Assembly: GCA_030247885.1 (NCBI GenBank) | Contig: JAPDRO010000009.1 | Location: 62,001 to 126,000, forward strand | Length of the DNA stretch: 64,000 nt | DNA from: Taxawa tesnikishii (nom. ined.) | Lineage: Eukaryota > Ascomycota > Dothideomycetes > Dothideales | Direction: 5' to 3' | Shown here: positions 22,215-33,663 of the stretch, one piece after another | Layout: each line of letters begins with the position of its first letter | Numbering within the stretch: the stretch's first letter is position 1 | The notes under the pieces: generated by a model | What the model was told of the DNA's origin: nothing | Databases searched by the model: none | Seen by the model: only the letters and a program-made list of their open reading frames with translations | Program-made: the position numbers and the translations under genes

Positions 22215-22767
22215 ATGCCAGGCGCGCCCGCCAACAGTGTATGGAGTTCCATGAACTACACGCCTCCCCGTGGTCCTTGTAACTTCAAGAATGGCATCGT
22301 AGCTGGTACATGCCCTTGCCTCCGCTTCATGTTACACCCGGTCAAGGTATGAAACCCTAAGTTATCGCGCTTCGAAGCTCTATCGTCTCGCTCTTTCCCA
22401 CATCATAATGTGCTCTGATGACATTTCTAATCCTACTCAGGCTGCTACGTCGTTCGAGTGCGACGGCTGTGGCCACCATGCTTCATTCCATAGTCTAGAA
22501 AACCCAGCCGAGGACACTGTCTTGAGCAAATGGGCTGCACAAGAACAGCGGGAACAGGCGCTCACAACGGCCTCTCAGACAACCAGGCAGACGAGCAAGC
22601 GACGGCGCATAACTGCAGGTACAACCGCAAGCAATGCCACAGCGGAAGGCAGCACCGCCACGGACGACTCTAAACAAAGCGACGATTCTGCAAGCTCACG
22701 CTCATCAGTCAGATTGGCAGGACTCACGATAGGAGGATTGCGCCAGGAAGTCTGGGAGGTGGACTGA
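22215..22767 (+). CDS. Uncharacterised protein with a paired-cysteine motif
   Basis: Exons 22215-22346 and 22441-22767 join in phase 0 and give 152 residues. I do not recognise a named family, though the first half looks like a conserved fungal protein. It contains PPRGPCNFKNGIVAGTCPC, then LRFMLHPVKAATSFECDGC and GHHASFH. The spacing of three cysteines, a CxxC and nearby histidines suggests a small metal-binding fold. The second half is low complexity, rich in Ser, Thr and Lys/Arg (SKRRRIT could be a nuclear signal), and ends in GLRQEVWEVD. The reading frame stays open upstream to about 22086 without an ATG, so a further 5' exon is possible; 22215 is the first ATG in frame. Confidence 0.62.
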
Positions 22768-24143
22768 TCAGCACTGCCTGCATTGCGTGATCACACAGAA
22801 GGCGGAACAACTTGCATAGCTAGAGCAGCTGTGCTCGGTGGCTGGAGACGCATAGCGCGATTCACCACATATCGACACAATAATTCCGTTCCGAAGCCCC
22901 TCAGATGACAACAAACGTGGAAGCAGCAGCGGAACTTGCGCGCCGCAGCAGCTTGCAAAGATCACGGCGACTACGAACGACACTTATGGCTGGACATACT
23001 CACCCTCGCGCACTCTTGATCAACAGCTGTCGGCAAAACGCAGGTCAAAACGCCCAGCTGTTGCGCGAGGGTGAATATCATGTACCACGACGGGGTCTCC
23101 GGGGGTAGCGACAAACCTTATATGACGGACGACTAATAGGCTTCAATGAGCGGTTGTGTTGGTCGTTAATATCATCCAGTTAATGCGCAAATGACTCAAG
23201 CACGCACGCGCATCCCACGTGGCTCCTCCCGAGAAGGTTGCTTACTGGGCTGGTATGCAGGAGCGTTGGCGGAGAACTCCAGGACATCCATATGGCAGGT
23301 TTACCCTTGCGCTGCAGCATCCATGTCGTCAATGGCGTCACGGCGATGCTCAGGAGACACAGATAGCTAAAGTAGCAGAAGCACAATCGTTTTGCTTAGC
23401 ACATGTGCATACGTCGTAGCTACAGAGTTCAACGATAATATTGCAATAACAAAGCATGACGGAGTAAATCCCGTATGATGCAGTACAGCAGAAACTGTTT
23501 AGGGTATGAGATGAGCAGAACGTCAGACAAAAAAGAAGGGAAAAACAGCAGCAAGACGCCTGAAGCAACGAAGTTTGCGGTACAAAAAGAGAATCTTCAG
23601 GACATAACAGCATCAGAACATACACATCATCCAAACACTCCATCGCGTTTGTCAATGCACTGCAAGAAACGGTGAACGCGGAAAGAAACCCTGACCGAAG
23701 GGGCACCGTTTTGGGAAAACGCAACTAGCGCCGGCTCCATATAGCATTCGCAGAACAAGCACACGGCAACAGCAAAGCAAAAAAGAAAACGACAGTGCAG
23801 AACGGGGTGCCCTACGAAGGCTTGAGGGAAGAAGGTGCTAGTGGAGATGGGAAGGATCACGCGAGGAAGTGGAAAGAGGGGGTTCCTGCATGCGAGGAAA
23901 ACGGATGATGCCCAGATCGGAGCGCCCGGGAGCCCGACGCCTCGGGCCCAAGCGCTAAAAGGCTTGATTGGGATAACGCTGTGTCTCCGCAACCCGACAG
24001 CGCGATAAGGTTGTCAATCTTCCTCACTCGGGTATCGCGCGACCAAAGCGAGTCAAAAGAACACACCAGGGTTCTCTCGCGGCGTTTTCCTAGCTTCATG
24101 TCCGGAGAAATTGTTCCATGATATGAGAGCAGCAGGTGCACTG
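22768..24143. other. Gene-poor stretch between two convergent small genes
   Basis: Nearly 1.4 kb without a supportable gene. An imperfect inverted repeat lies at 23001-23073. Minus-strand open frames at 23350-23992 are Cys/Leu-rich, lack an ATG and show no domain. Confidence 0.45.
23001..23073. repeat. Interrupted inverted repeat
   Basis: CACCCTCGCGCA at 23001 and CAACAGCTG at 23021 are together the reverse complement of CAGCTGTTGCGCGAGGGTG at 23055-23073, apart from a short insertion in the left arm. Transcribed, it could fold into a hairpin with a loop of about 25 nt. Confidence 0.75.
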
Positions 24144-24967
24144 TCATCGGCATGCCCGCATCATTTGTTGCAGCACTGGCAGCGTTGGGTCTTCTTGGAT
24201 CCACTTGCCGTGTTGCGTGTCGACTGACCGGAGAGAGAGTTCGATGCGGGCGTCAGTTACTGAAGCGAGCTCCTAGGGTAAACCACTTGAGTCAGAACTG
24301 GACCGCTTAATTGCTGAGACGTGCGTCGCGTGGAGTGATAGAGGAGGATGGAACAGGAAAATGCAGGGAAAAAGTGATATGAGGGGATGCAGATCAATGA
24401 AGAAACAAGAGTGACTTACAGCTCGCAGGGTGTTGGTGATCTGCTGTAGAGCCGGTCCGTGTACGGGCTGGGGTTTCTGCCCTCTGAGTATAGCATTCCG
24501 CGAGTTGACCCATCGCAGTGCAGCGGTTGCGCGGAGGTAAATCTTCTGCGCTTTGAATCTGCGGATGCTTGCGTCGATGATGACCCTAATAAGCCCTGAC
24601 TAAGCACTGTTCGTTTTGGCATTCCTTGGACGGCTTTCACGTACTGTCTGAGCTGTGTTTTCTCCTGCTCTGCGTTTCCCATTGGACTGATGGCACTGGC
24701 ATTGAAGGGGTGCGCAAGCACTGCTTGGGCTTCTGTTGCACACTGCCGTAGGACAACATAGCCTTCCTCGTGATACTCCTCCGCGGATGGATTTGCTCGA
24801 ATGGATGCGATATAGTGCTGTAAATTCCGGAAGTCGGTCATGATCTCTGCAACACGCATGGCTCGCGCTTGATTCACTTGATCATGCTGACATTAGCTAC
24901 ATGAGCCACGAAATAGGGACAAACAGAACACGTAGAGAGAGAACAGGTACGCACGTCCGTCCGCCAT
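24144..24967 (-). CDS. Uncharacterised helical protein
   Basis: I do not recognise this gene. The best model has a 13-nt first exon (24967-24955, MADG), a second exon 24876-24420 and a third 24272-24144. Intron 1 has GTGCGT and an AGCTAAT branch site. Intron 2 has GTAAGT. The second exon reads as a helical segment (RVAEIMTDFRNLQHYIASI, then RANPSAEEYHEEGYVVL) followed by a Ser-rich part with KRRRFTS. The third exon is open for 43 codons (starts ELASVTDARIELSLRSV) but joins one base out of frame; adding one base gives 200 codons. If the GTAAGT is not used, the protein stops at 24416 after PTPCEL. Confidence 0.48.
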
Positions 24968-25956
24968 GGAATGGGATGAGATGGTCCGCCTGTTCAGACA
25001 AAGAACGAAAGAAAGGATCCAAGAAAAAATATGAGATCGTATATGGAATCAGTGAATAGGCGTAAGACGTGATGTTGATTAGTAGGGTCTTGGTACTGCT
25101 GCTGGATATATGGATGGGCTCTTGAGCCTCTTTAAACCACCATGGAGGAAGTCTGTCGTTGTACAGTCGAGTGCAGCGACGTCTTCCTTTGCATGATGGC
25201 AGCTGAAGGATGCGAGGCAGGAGAACGATTGTGGAGACGATGAAACGAACCGATCTTGCACCATCATTTACTTGGAGGACATAGAGGGTACGAGCGCGGA
25301 AGAAGAGCAGAGAAGGCAGCTGGAAACCAAGTGCGGAACCAAACGTCACTGTTCCGAATGAGGTTCGATAGGCTACGAAAACAGTCTTCACTTAGCCAAA
25401 TCAAGCCCGGGGTGGTGTGGCAGGGCACGGTGAGCATGCCGATTGAACGATGCTAAGTTCCGACGTGCGGCTCTGCAGCAGCTGAACGTGTGACGGAATG
25501 GTCCGAGTGGAAGAAGTTAGCGTATACCAATGGTCTCTGAAAAGTCGTTGTGCCATAGTCGTTTGTGCGGGGGCCGGCTTGCTGTATGGCCGAGAGAAGC
25601 TGTTTGCGCGTGGCGCAACGCTATCTTTGACCGGCTGACGACCCCGTATCGGCAGTTCTTTGGCGAGCCTCAGACACATAGAGAGTCCAATCTTAGTGCT
25701 GGAGGAAAATACAGGATGCGTTCTGCGCTCGAAGAAGGTGAAGCTAAAATTACAGGTGAGTATATCTCGCGACGCTGCGGCTGACACGTAAAAGCCCAGC
25801 TCGCTTGCTCCATGCGCTTATGCAGGTCCCAATACCCATGTCCACCTGCGTTTGCATGCGTGCATGATGAGGCTGCCAACAGCTGCGCATGCTTGGCAAT
25901 CCTCGGTCTCTAAGTCGCCATACGAGCTCTCATTGGCTAAGAGCCATTGCTCCTCC
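24968..25956. other. Region without a recognisable gene
   Basis: Open frames here lack ATG starts and recognisable motifs. The right end is the 3' side of the proteasome gene, the left end the promoter of the uncharacterised gene that starts at 24967. Confidence 0.45.
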
Positions 25957-26963
25957 TCAGTCCTTCTCAGCAATGGCTTGCAGACGCTCATCAATCTCGT
26001 CCTCTGTAAGCGACCTGAAGTGCGGATCGGTCCCTTCCTTGCCGTCACCACGTGGTCCACCAACAATACCAATCTCTATCTCCCCTTCTTGAAGTCGACA
26101 CTGAGCACAGTGCTGAGCGCAGTGATGGCTAGCTCCACGACGTCCTCCCAGCTGCCTTCGGCGTAGTCTTTGTTCTTGAGCTTCTTCTCGAGGAAGTTGA
26201 GTGCTTCCTGCTGCTTTGGTCCTGATGCAGTCGCTTTGTAGCCGACATAGTATCCAGCTGGGTCGCACTTAAACAGCTGCGGGCCGTATTCAGAATCCAC
26301 TGAGATCAGAGTTGTCGCAACGCCAAGGGGCCGCATGTAAGCCTAGCATAAGACGTCGGGTCAGTACCCAAGTGCTTCTCGTATCGTCGAGTCCACTCAC
26401 GCGCTGCGTATAGACCTGGGAGATGTTTGCCAGACGCTTCGCCAGCACATCGCAAGGCATCTCGTATCCGTTCTTGTACCTGAACTCTGCAGCTTCGCCT
26501 CTTGCGCGGTTCACTGAGGCCCTTGCGTCCGCAATGGATCCTGTCATGACGCATCCAACGGAAGGTGAGAGTCTGTAGACGTATGACACGGAGGAAGGAT
26601 CGATGAGCTTGTCCTGTGTACGAACGGGATTTAGCCACCGTAATTCATCAAAGGCAGAGATCTGAACGTACGGGGACCTTCTTCTGTGATATGACTACCG
26701 CGCAATTCTTGCCCCGTACTCCGACGGACGTAATGTTGGCTGCTGTGATGGCTTTGAACGCATACTCTGTCGAGCTTATGGTCAGCTCGGGGTTGTCGCG
26801 CGTGTACGCCCTTAAATCAGCAAGACGCACCGACTTGGTAGAGACGTCCCTGGTCAGAGAAAATGGTGATGTGCCTGTCGTAGCCTGCGCTGCCTGTGAA
26901 GTAATGAATATTAGCTCATGCGGACAACCCCCATAGGGCTCCGGAGTTCGACTTGCCAGACAT
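25957..26963 (-). CDS. SCL1: 20S proteasome subunit alpha 1 (SCL1/PSMA6)
   Basis: An alpha-ring subunit of the 20S proteasome core. Exons read 26963-about 26929, 26893-26831, 26766-26672, 26613-26401 and 26342-25957. Family landmarks are [20 protein letters not shown] (the alpha-subunit signature, split by an intron), [68 protein letters not shown] and [20 protein letters not shown]. The acidic C-terminal tail ends in LQAIAEKD. Two joints are off. Exon 1 ([11 protein letters not shown]) does not join exon 2 in frame with any GT donor. In exon 5 the frame breaks at a G4 run (plus-strand C4 at 26082-26085), between SVDFKKG and [14 protein letters not shown]; one more G restores it. The gene is divergent from the WKF gene. 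Confidence 0.93.
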
Positions 26964-27259
26964 GGTGGGAGGATGTAGGTATGTTGTGAGCTTTAAGAAG
27001 TTGCCAGGTGGAAGAAGGATTTGGAATAGATGGTGTAGCAAGCTGAGAGTTGTAGAGGCGATGGGCGACGGCGATTTGGGCAGTAGTTGTGAACGCGTAT
27101 AGAGCTGTTTGCCTGATGGAGCTCGAAAGTCGCGAATCGCGGAGCGCCAAGGAACGTCATCCGGCCAACGGCAGAGATTTGTTGCCATCTCTCACAAATC
27201 TTTCTTACAACCCAAAAGGCGGCCTCGCTGCGCCATTCAACGCTATATAAGATACTATC
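26964..27259. promoter_or_regulatory. Shared divergent promoter of SCL1 and the WKF gene
   Basis: The 296 bp between the two start codons must serve both genes. A TATATAA lies at 27244-27250, but only 10 bp before the WKF start codon, so it may be part of the leader and not a working TATA box. Confidence 0.45.
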
Positions 27260-29189
27260 ATGGCAGTCGCCCCTACGAGTAATGGGCAGCCAACTGGACA
27301 TGTTCCAGCATGGAAAAATTGGGTCTGAAGCTGAAGAATGCGAAAGAAGTCCCCATTGAACCCTATGGAGCCACCGCAACAACGTCTGCTCTACCTGCTC
27401 AAGTAGACCGGAATGAAGACAGCAACGAACTGGTCCGAGACGTTAATGCCCAGAACGATCAGTCAACTGGCAAGTCCAAGAGGACACGCGACGCAGACGA
27501 TGACACGTCTGAGCGAAAGAAGGCAAAGCGCGATGGAAAGAAAGCGTCTGTGCAAGAGGCTGATAACTCTATCGCTGCCTCAGCACCGAAAGGTTCTAGG
27601 AATGCTGCTCCAGATGGTAGTATTTTCAAGAAGTAAGTTTTAACTTCATTGTATCACCAAGTTAGGCATTTTCAACGGCATCCTCTGGATCTCCAATCTT
27701 TGGGACATTAGGTGACGTACGGGTTACCTGTATGGCCCTTGGTTTGAAGGCGATGAAATGGTGAGCAAGTCCCAAACGATGAGCGCCATTCCATTTGCCG
27801 TCCGAACGAGCTTTGTCTTACCAAAACGCTTGGTTTTGGAAGAAATCTCTTCACTTTCTTGTATATGGAGCGTATGCTAACAGCACACACAGTCAAGCAT
27901 CTCCCACTGATACATCAGATAAAGCTGCTCGGGCAGACGTGGCAACTCCATCTTCATTGAAACGTCACAAATCCGTCAGTTTCAGTCAGGACACGAAAAC
28001 AGAAGACGGCAGCAGCGCTCAAAACCTTTTCCAGGCTTGGGTCGATGAACAGAACGCCGCTGAATCCGTCGGAGCATCTGAAACTCTAGTGTCTGGGACG
28101 AAGAAGAAGCCCAAGAAGTCCAAAGCAGAAAAGTCATCGACCACCGAGACGAAAGACGGTGAGCAACAAGTCAAAGCTCGAACACCCAAATCTGGCAAGG
28201 AAGCACCGGCGTATTTGCAATATCTTCAGCAGTACCACGCAGACCGTGAATCCTGGAAATTCAACAAATCAAAGCAGAACGATCTGTTGAAGAACATCTG
28301 GAACGTTTACCGGATATCGCCAGAGCACAACGAAGCTTTAGCGATATATATCAGCGGTCTTCAAGGCGCAGCCGCGCGTCAACGCCTAAGGGAAGCAGCT
28401 AAGACCATCCTTGAGGAAGCTGTCAGTCAGCTTGAGAGCAAACTATCGGAGACGGCCGAAAAACTTTCCATCGAAAGTGAGCAGCTGAAGATGGAAGATC
28501 CAGCGGCTCGCGTAGCAGCACTCGATACCGCACTCCATAGGCGTCTCGAGAAGCTGCACCAGCTCGGCCAATTGAGCGACTCAGACTATGAAGAAGAGAA
28601 AGAAACCGGCAGAACGGCCAAGGAGAGAGCTATTCGGGCTGACCTGCTCGGAGCAACATTAAGATCAGACCCACAAGACGATGTCAAGGCGCAGACCGGT
28701 TCGATTCCAACCCCGCAAAACGCTTCGTCGGGAGCCCCGGACGTTGCCAAGCCTTTAACCAGGCGTCGTTCTCGAAAGGCGCGCACGGCCGGTAGTGGCT
28801 CCGACGATAGCAGTAGCAGCAGCAGCTCAAATAGCGACTCGGACTCGGACGACGGAGGGACGTCGGTAACAAAGAAACGCAAGACGGGCGCTAGCAGCAA
28901 TACCTCAGCTACCTCATCCGACGACAACTCCGCTTCTTCCGAAGACGAATCCGATGATTCGTCAAGCAGCGGTGACAGCGACAATGACAGTAGCAGTGAG
29001 AGTGAAAGTGAAAGCGACGGCGACAGCGACAGCGACGCTTCGCCACCGCTCAAAGCTAAGAAGCAGCAGCAGCAGCCGTCGCGGCCTCCCAAGAGAGAGG
29101 ACACCCCACCAAAGAAAGCAGTTCCCTTCGACAAAGAGTTACTGGACAAAGTCTACGCTTCCAGGAAAATCTACGGTTATAGGCGCTGA
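27260..29189 (+). CDS. WKF-domain nucleolar-type protein
   Basis: Homologous to proteins with the WKF domain (human C7orf50 group), probably nucleolar. Exons are 27260-27632 and 27893-29189. The N-terminus reads VPAWK, then KLGLKLKNAKEVPIEPYG, which is typical of fungal members. The WKF domain at about residues 215-285 shows LQYLQQYHADRESWKFNKSK, LLKNIWNVYRISPEHNEALA and YISGLQGAAARQRLREA. A helical region follows, then a long acidic Ser/Asp tract (about 28800-29040) with K-rich patches, and a basic end VYASRKIYGYRR. A frame break in an A5 run (27314-27318) separates the ATG at 27260 from the rest; one more A gives 557 codons. Otherwise the ATG at 27309 (MEKLGLKLK) is the start. The intron of 260 nt is longer than most here. 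Confidence 0.85.
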
Positions 29190-29805
29190 GCAGCGTCCTG
29201 CTGGCATTTGCCAGAATGGTGCCGTCGGCCTCCATTACTCTCCCTTTCGACACCGTATGCTGGCTTGATGCTAGGAGTGGTGCTGCTCAGCAAAGTTTCG
29301 GACGTACCGTCGATACACTTCTTACCTCTATCGCCGCAGCTTCTACTTCCTTCGGCAAGTGGTGGCGAACAAAACCAACACTATTGTTGCTCTCCGATTG
29401 TGTGGCTGCGTTTCACCAATCTATGGTCTCCTGCTGCGTAGTTTACAAATTTAGTGGAGAACATGGTTGCCACCCTCGATTCTCGATGGGCTGGCTCCCG
29501 GTATTCATAGGATTGTACCAACAATTGGTGTCAAGACTTGAATTCTTCGCCGATGGCGCCTGAGCGGGGCAGGACGGAAACGTACACAACACACAAATCC
29601 ATAGCATTGCTAAAAACCAAAACATTTATTCAAGCTCCAGTCAAGCCCCTTCGGCTCGCTCATAAATATTTTGTTTTCTGCACCATGCGCCATCCAAACA
29701 AGCAATCAGACTTCCTACTTAACAGCTATCGTTGATCCACAGCATACTCACGGAAGCAACATAGAAGTTCTCGAAAACGTGAACACACTGCATCGTTGGG
29801 AGGCA
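29190..29805. other. Convergent intergenic region
   Basis: This stretch holds the 3' ends of the WKF gene and the DUF7726 gene. It includes an AT-rich patch near 29607-29675. I see no gene. Confidence 0.5.
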
Positions 29806-30886
29806 TCATACAGTAAAGACCTGGCCGTACTTGTCCTGATACGGCGTCTTGCCAGCCATGACCCAAACTCCCTAAGTCAACAAATCAGCGCAAGCATTCC
29901 TACAACGTAGATAATGCGGATGGCCGTGCACAGTAACATACCCATCTTGTCGTCTGTCGGTATCCATGCCACCACTTGGCCCATAGATGCTCTCCATTTC
30001 TTCACGGTGTTTGCTCTTAGGCTTTCCTTGTTTAATGCGGATCTTTTCGAAGAAAACGTAAGCGCTGTAGTATACAGAGCTCGTATTGCCTTTAGTGGGG
30101 CCTCTATTGTTACGGAAGGCGTTGAGCTGGGTCGACTGGATGGATTTGGGAGCCTTGGCAGCATGGTACTGCGCGTGAAGGTCCCGCAAGAATTGTGCCT
30201 GTGTGACGCCTGGCTTTCGGAGATACGCGTTGATCTTCCGGCGGATCTCGTCGCAGGTGTCGTAGACCTCGACCCCGTCGTTTTCCTCGCCTGTGCTTTG
30301 AGTAAGTCGCCGCGCGTGTGCGGGAACGAAAACGGATTGCGAGTCGGGTGATGGCTATGTGGCTGTCGCTAAGCGCCAGGGGAAAACATCACGCGTGCGC
30401 ATATGCGGATACGTTTATACGGTTACCTTGCAGTAGCAAGTGGATCGGGCAAGCCAGCTGTCTGTTGAGAACGCTGAGGCTGAGCGAGAGTTACTTACCC
30501 CTAAGGTGGATGTCGCCGAGGTCTGGAGCGGGGCCTCCTTTGCTGCCTGAAGCACTTCCTGCCGCTTGGGTCTTCCGCTTCTTGTTAGGCATCTTCAGTC
30601 CTGCAACTTCTCTCTTCTTGAAGAACACCCATGCTTCGTGGTACGTGTCACTCTCCAGTCCTTTGGTGCGGCCATGCTGACCTAGGAAGTTCCGATAGCT
30701 GTTGCCTGAGACACCGAGAGTATCGCAAAACTCGCCCACTTTCATTTCACCAGATTCGATGAATGCGTTGATCTTCCTTCTGACCACATCTGGCGATTCC
30801 ATTGGAGTGCCATCGGGGATGTCAATCTCGTCGAGATCGACAGATTGAGATGGGTCCTCGACGGCATTGCTCTTTCGCTTGGGCAT
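29806..30886 (-). CDS. DUF7726-type protein with two related domains
   Basis: Exons read 30886-30499, 30290-29942 and 29871-29806. The protein has two similar helical domains, as in fungal DUF7726 proteins, whose function is unknown. Domain 1 reads RRKINAFIESGEMKVGEF, LGVSGNSYRNFLGQHG and YHEAWVFFKKRE. Domain 2 reads RRKINAYLRKPGVTQAQF, then a longer insert, TQLNAFRNNRGPTKG and YYSAYVFFEKIRI. Each looks like a helix-turn-helix plus a closing helix, so DNA binding is possible but unproven. A basic stretch (MPNKKRKTQ) links them. The C-terminal exon reads GVWVMAGKTPYQDKYGQVF but joins one base out of frame; one more G at the exon end (near 29942) gives 268 codons. Confidence 0.75.
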
Positions 30887-31391
30887 CTTTTCCTGCACGG
30901 CTCAAGAAGACGCGCACGGAATCGCGAATTCTGGAGCCACGAGAAAATACAGTCTTGACAGACGGTTCACAACACGCTTCAGGAGGGGAGATGAGGGCTT
31001 CTTAATACCTTGATCCTACGCGCCACACGACAAGGATATATAGCAGCCAATGACGTAATCGGATACGCGTTCGTACGTGAACTAGGAGATGTCACCCTTC
31101 TTTGAAGCCTGTCCATGTCCATCGCGAAAGAGAGCGACATAGTAGGGATCAGCATATATGGTGTTCCTCTAGAACCTCGCTGGCTTCGCGCTCCTCGGCC
31201 GGACGCTATTATTGTGCGACGTTGACCCAGGATGTACTTCATCTGCCGAACCATGGGGTGGAGCAGCCCCTCTTTCGCTCACTTACCCGGATCGTTCCCT
31301 GTAAGGTATATAGAGGAGATGAACTTGCCCTAGAGAGGAGAGGTGCCTGATCACCGACACCTCTTTCCGCGCAACAACTTAGAGCATAAGG
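30887..31391. other. Divergent promoter region of the DUF7726 and SnoaL-like genes
   Basis: About 505 bp between diverging start codons. I see no coding sequence or repeat. Confidence 0.45.
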
Positions 31392-32155
31392 ATGCCTGAC
31401 TATCACAGCCTCCCCAATGGGTCTCGCCCAGACCAAGCAATTCGCAACAATGGCCCGGATGCACTTGCTTTGGAACGATACAAACTTCGTGAGCTCGCTG
31501 AAGGCTGGCCTATGTACCGGTAGGCATCAATATCAACAAGGCATGTCAGCCATCTCAAGTCTAACGAGATTCACGCAGCGACGCGTGCGAATGGGAGAAC
31601 TTCAGGTCAATGTTCCACCCGGACGCGTACATTTACACCTCGTGGACAGGCAAAACACCCATTGAAAAGTTCATCAAAATGTCTCAAGACGGCATGGACA
31701 AAGGGGCGTTCATCATGCACCGCGTGCACGGGTCGAGCACGGATATCAACCCGTCCGCTACGCGTGCGGTCACCAAGATGAAAGCAACAATCACCCAACG
31801 CTTCGAGCTTTCCGGGTGTGAAGTCGACGCTGAAGCAGACTGCCGCTTCTTCTACCTCTTCGAAAAGAACTCCGGTAATGGTGAGTGGAGGGCGAAGTAC
31901 GTGAGGCACTGGTACGAGAAGGACAAGTTGATCCCTGCGAATCCTCGGCGGATCCCCGAGATTGATGAGGAGAAGCTGAAGAAGTACCCGAGAGGCTACC
32001 GGTACCTAGCCTACTGCTGGGAAGTCGGCATGGGTGTTGAGTTTCCACTCGATCTACCGGGCCATAACAGTGACAAGGGTGCAACCAAGGAAAAGCACGA
32101 TTTGCTTTATTGGCAGGCAAAGGAATGGCTTGATGGTAACGATGTCGATTTCTGA
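31392..32155 (+). CDS. SnoaL-like (NTF2-fold) protein
   Basis: Exons 31392-31519 and 31579-32155 join in frame to give 234 residues, with no frame break. The intron of 59 nt has GTAGGC and a GTCTAAC branch site. The fold is recognised from [53 protein letters not shown] and the spaced strands [24 protein letters not shown] and [18 protein letters not shown]. Fungal relatives are annotated as SnoaL-like domain proteins; some act in secondary metabolism, but no biosynthetic genes lie nearby. No signal peptide. The reaction and substrate are unknown. Confidence 0.82.
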
Positions 32156-32644
32156 CGGATCGTCACTAGCCATTTTCGGGGAGCCATTGTTGAGGAGCCC
32201 TTGAGCGTGGCTGCTTGCCACTCCTCCAAGAGGGTAAGGCTCGATGAAGGCTGTTTGCTCTTTGGAATATTATCAGCTGGAATGTGGCTGCTGCACTGTT
32301 TAAACACTTGAACAGCGGGCGCGATTGTAGTACGATTGAGGTACTGCTAATATACTTCCGGTGATTCTCTGAAAACGTAGAGTTGTATACGGCAGCAATG
32401 CTTCTGAACGGCGGGAGAAGAGAATGCAGAGACAAAGCGAGTAAGCTAAGATCGAGGCGACGTTGAAGGTGTTGGATACGAGTTATGTGCAATTGATATC
32501 CCTGAGAGGTCAGGTGATGGTAATTGCCATTCAACCTTGTCGTATGCGCACGAGATGATTTCGAGACAGGAGGAACAACGCAACTACTAAAGGAAACGGA
32601 CGAGGTGGTACACTGACACCACCCCGTTGTTGCGGGTTGAAGCG
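32156..32644. other. Convergent intergenic region
   Basis: This stretch lies between the 3' ends of the SnoaL-like and copper transporter genes. Nothing coding or repetitive is visible. Confidence 0.5.
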
Positions 32645-33663
32645 TTAGTGGCAAGCAGCGCTCTTAGTTGGCGAGGAGTTGGAAAAGAGCAGGTATCCCA
32701 CGAATGCGCCCACGCCGACTGAGAGCATGATCCAGCCATTGTAGGTCATGAACAGCAACCTGCGAGGTCAGCATGTGCTTCAATGATGCGAAAGCAGAGG
32801 TGCAACGGGAATCCGAACTCTCGGATAGATAGCATTACGCAGTTCTGCTGGCCTTAGGCTTTGCAGGGTTCTTGCGTAGTAATTCCATACTTTGAGAGCT
32901 CCATCCCTCCTGCTGCTGCAACTGCTTTAGATCAGATATACTTACATAATGAAGAAGGAGTAAAACACCTGCACAGCATAGAGAAAGGCCTTGATGATCT
33001 TGCTTCTCTTCTGGAATACAATCGAGTTCCGTCCTGTCGACCACAGCAATGAGCTCGATTCGCCATCTTCGTTTGCTTTTGGGGATGTTTTAGCTTGCGC
33101 TCTGATGAAGGCGGACAAGTCTATAACTGACAAGTAGATAAAGAAAAGACAGAATCATCCCTCATACAACAGACAGGGATTCACGGAGTGGCCGAGAAGA
33201 GAAGTTCAAAACGTTCAGATAAGGGAAGTAGAAGAACTTACGCGGCAACGCCTCGATCTGCTGCTGTGCACTATCGTCATACCTCCTCGACAGCTCGCGC
33301 ACCAACTCGTATCCGGCGGTCAAAAGCATGACGCCGAACAAGGACCAGAGGAGGGTTATGGTGTTGGTAACGCGCCATGACCGGAACACAATGCAAAGGT
33401 TCGTTGTGTCCCATGTGAAGAGCATCTGCGAACCATTGGTCAGTTTTATGAACAGTAGGACGGTACGTACAATGTGCTGAACAGTGCCTCATGAAACGCA
33501 ACCTGCACCGGATACAGTTTGCACAGAAAAGATCAGGGTGAACTAGGACAGGCAATGCAGGGAAGGAAGGAATATTCGAGTTTACATTCATGCTGCACAT
33601 AGCCTCGTGGCCTCCACCGTGGTCCATGCCGCCGTGACCCATGCCGCCGTGATCCATATCCAT
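32645..33663 (-). CDS. CTR-type copper transporter
   Basis: A high-affinity copper uptake protein of the Ctr family, which forms a trimeric channel for Cu(I). Exons read 33663-33586, 33425-33242, 33120-32946 and 32759-32645, 183 residues, no frame break. The N-terminus is rich in Met, His and Gly (MDMDHGGMGHGGMDHGGGHE), a copper-collecting tail. The first helix is entered through CSMNMLFTWDTTNLCIVFRS and reaches NTITLLWSLFGVMLLTAGYEL. The last exons give KAFLYAVQVFYSFFIMLLFM, with the key MxxxM motif, and the GxxxG helix MLSVGVGAFVGYLLF. The C-terminus SAACH keeps a Cys-His pair. Introns are 160, 121 and 186 nt, longer than usual here. The third exon start is the least certain: 33120 keeps the long loop, 33033 is the alternative. 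Confidence 0.9.

Noticed and set aside
23350-23724. Cys/Leu-rich minus-strand open frame
   Set aside because: It starts at TTG only, has biased composition, and lacks a motif or a promoter-like lead.
25490-25560. tRNA-like string GGAATGGTCCGAGTGG
   Set aside because: It resembles a serine tRNA D-arm, but there is no T-loop GGTTCGA downstream and no acceptor stem can be paired.
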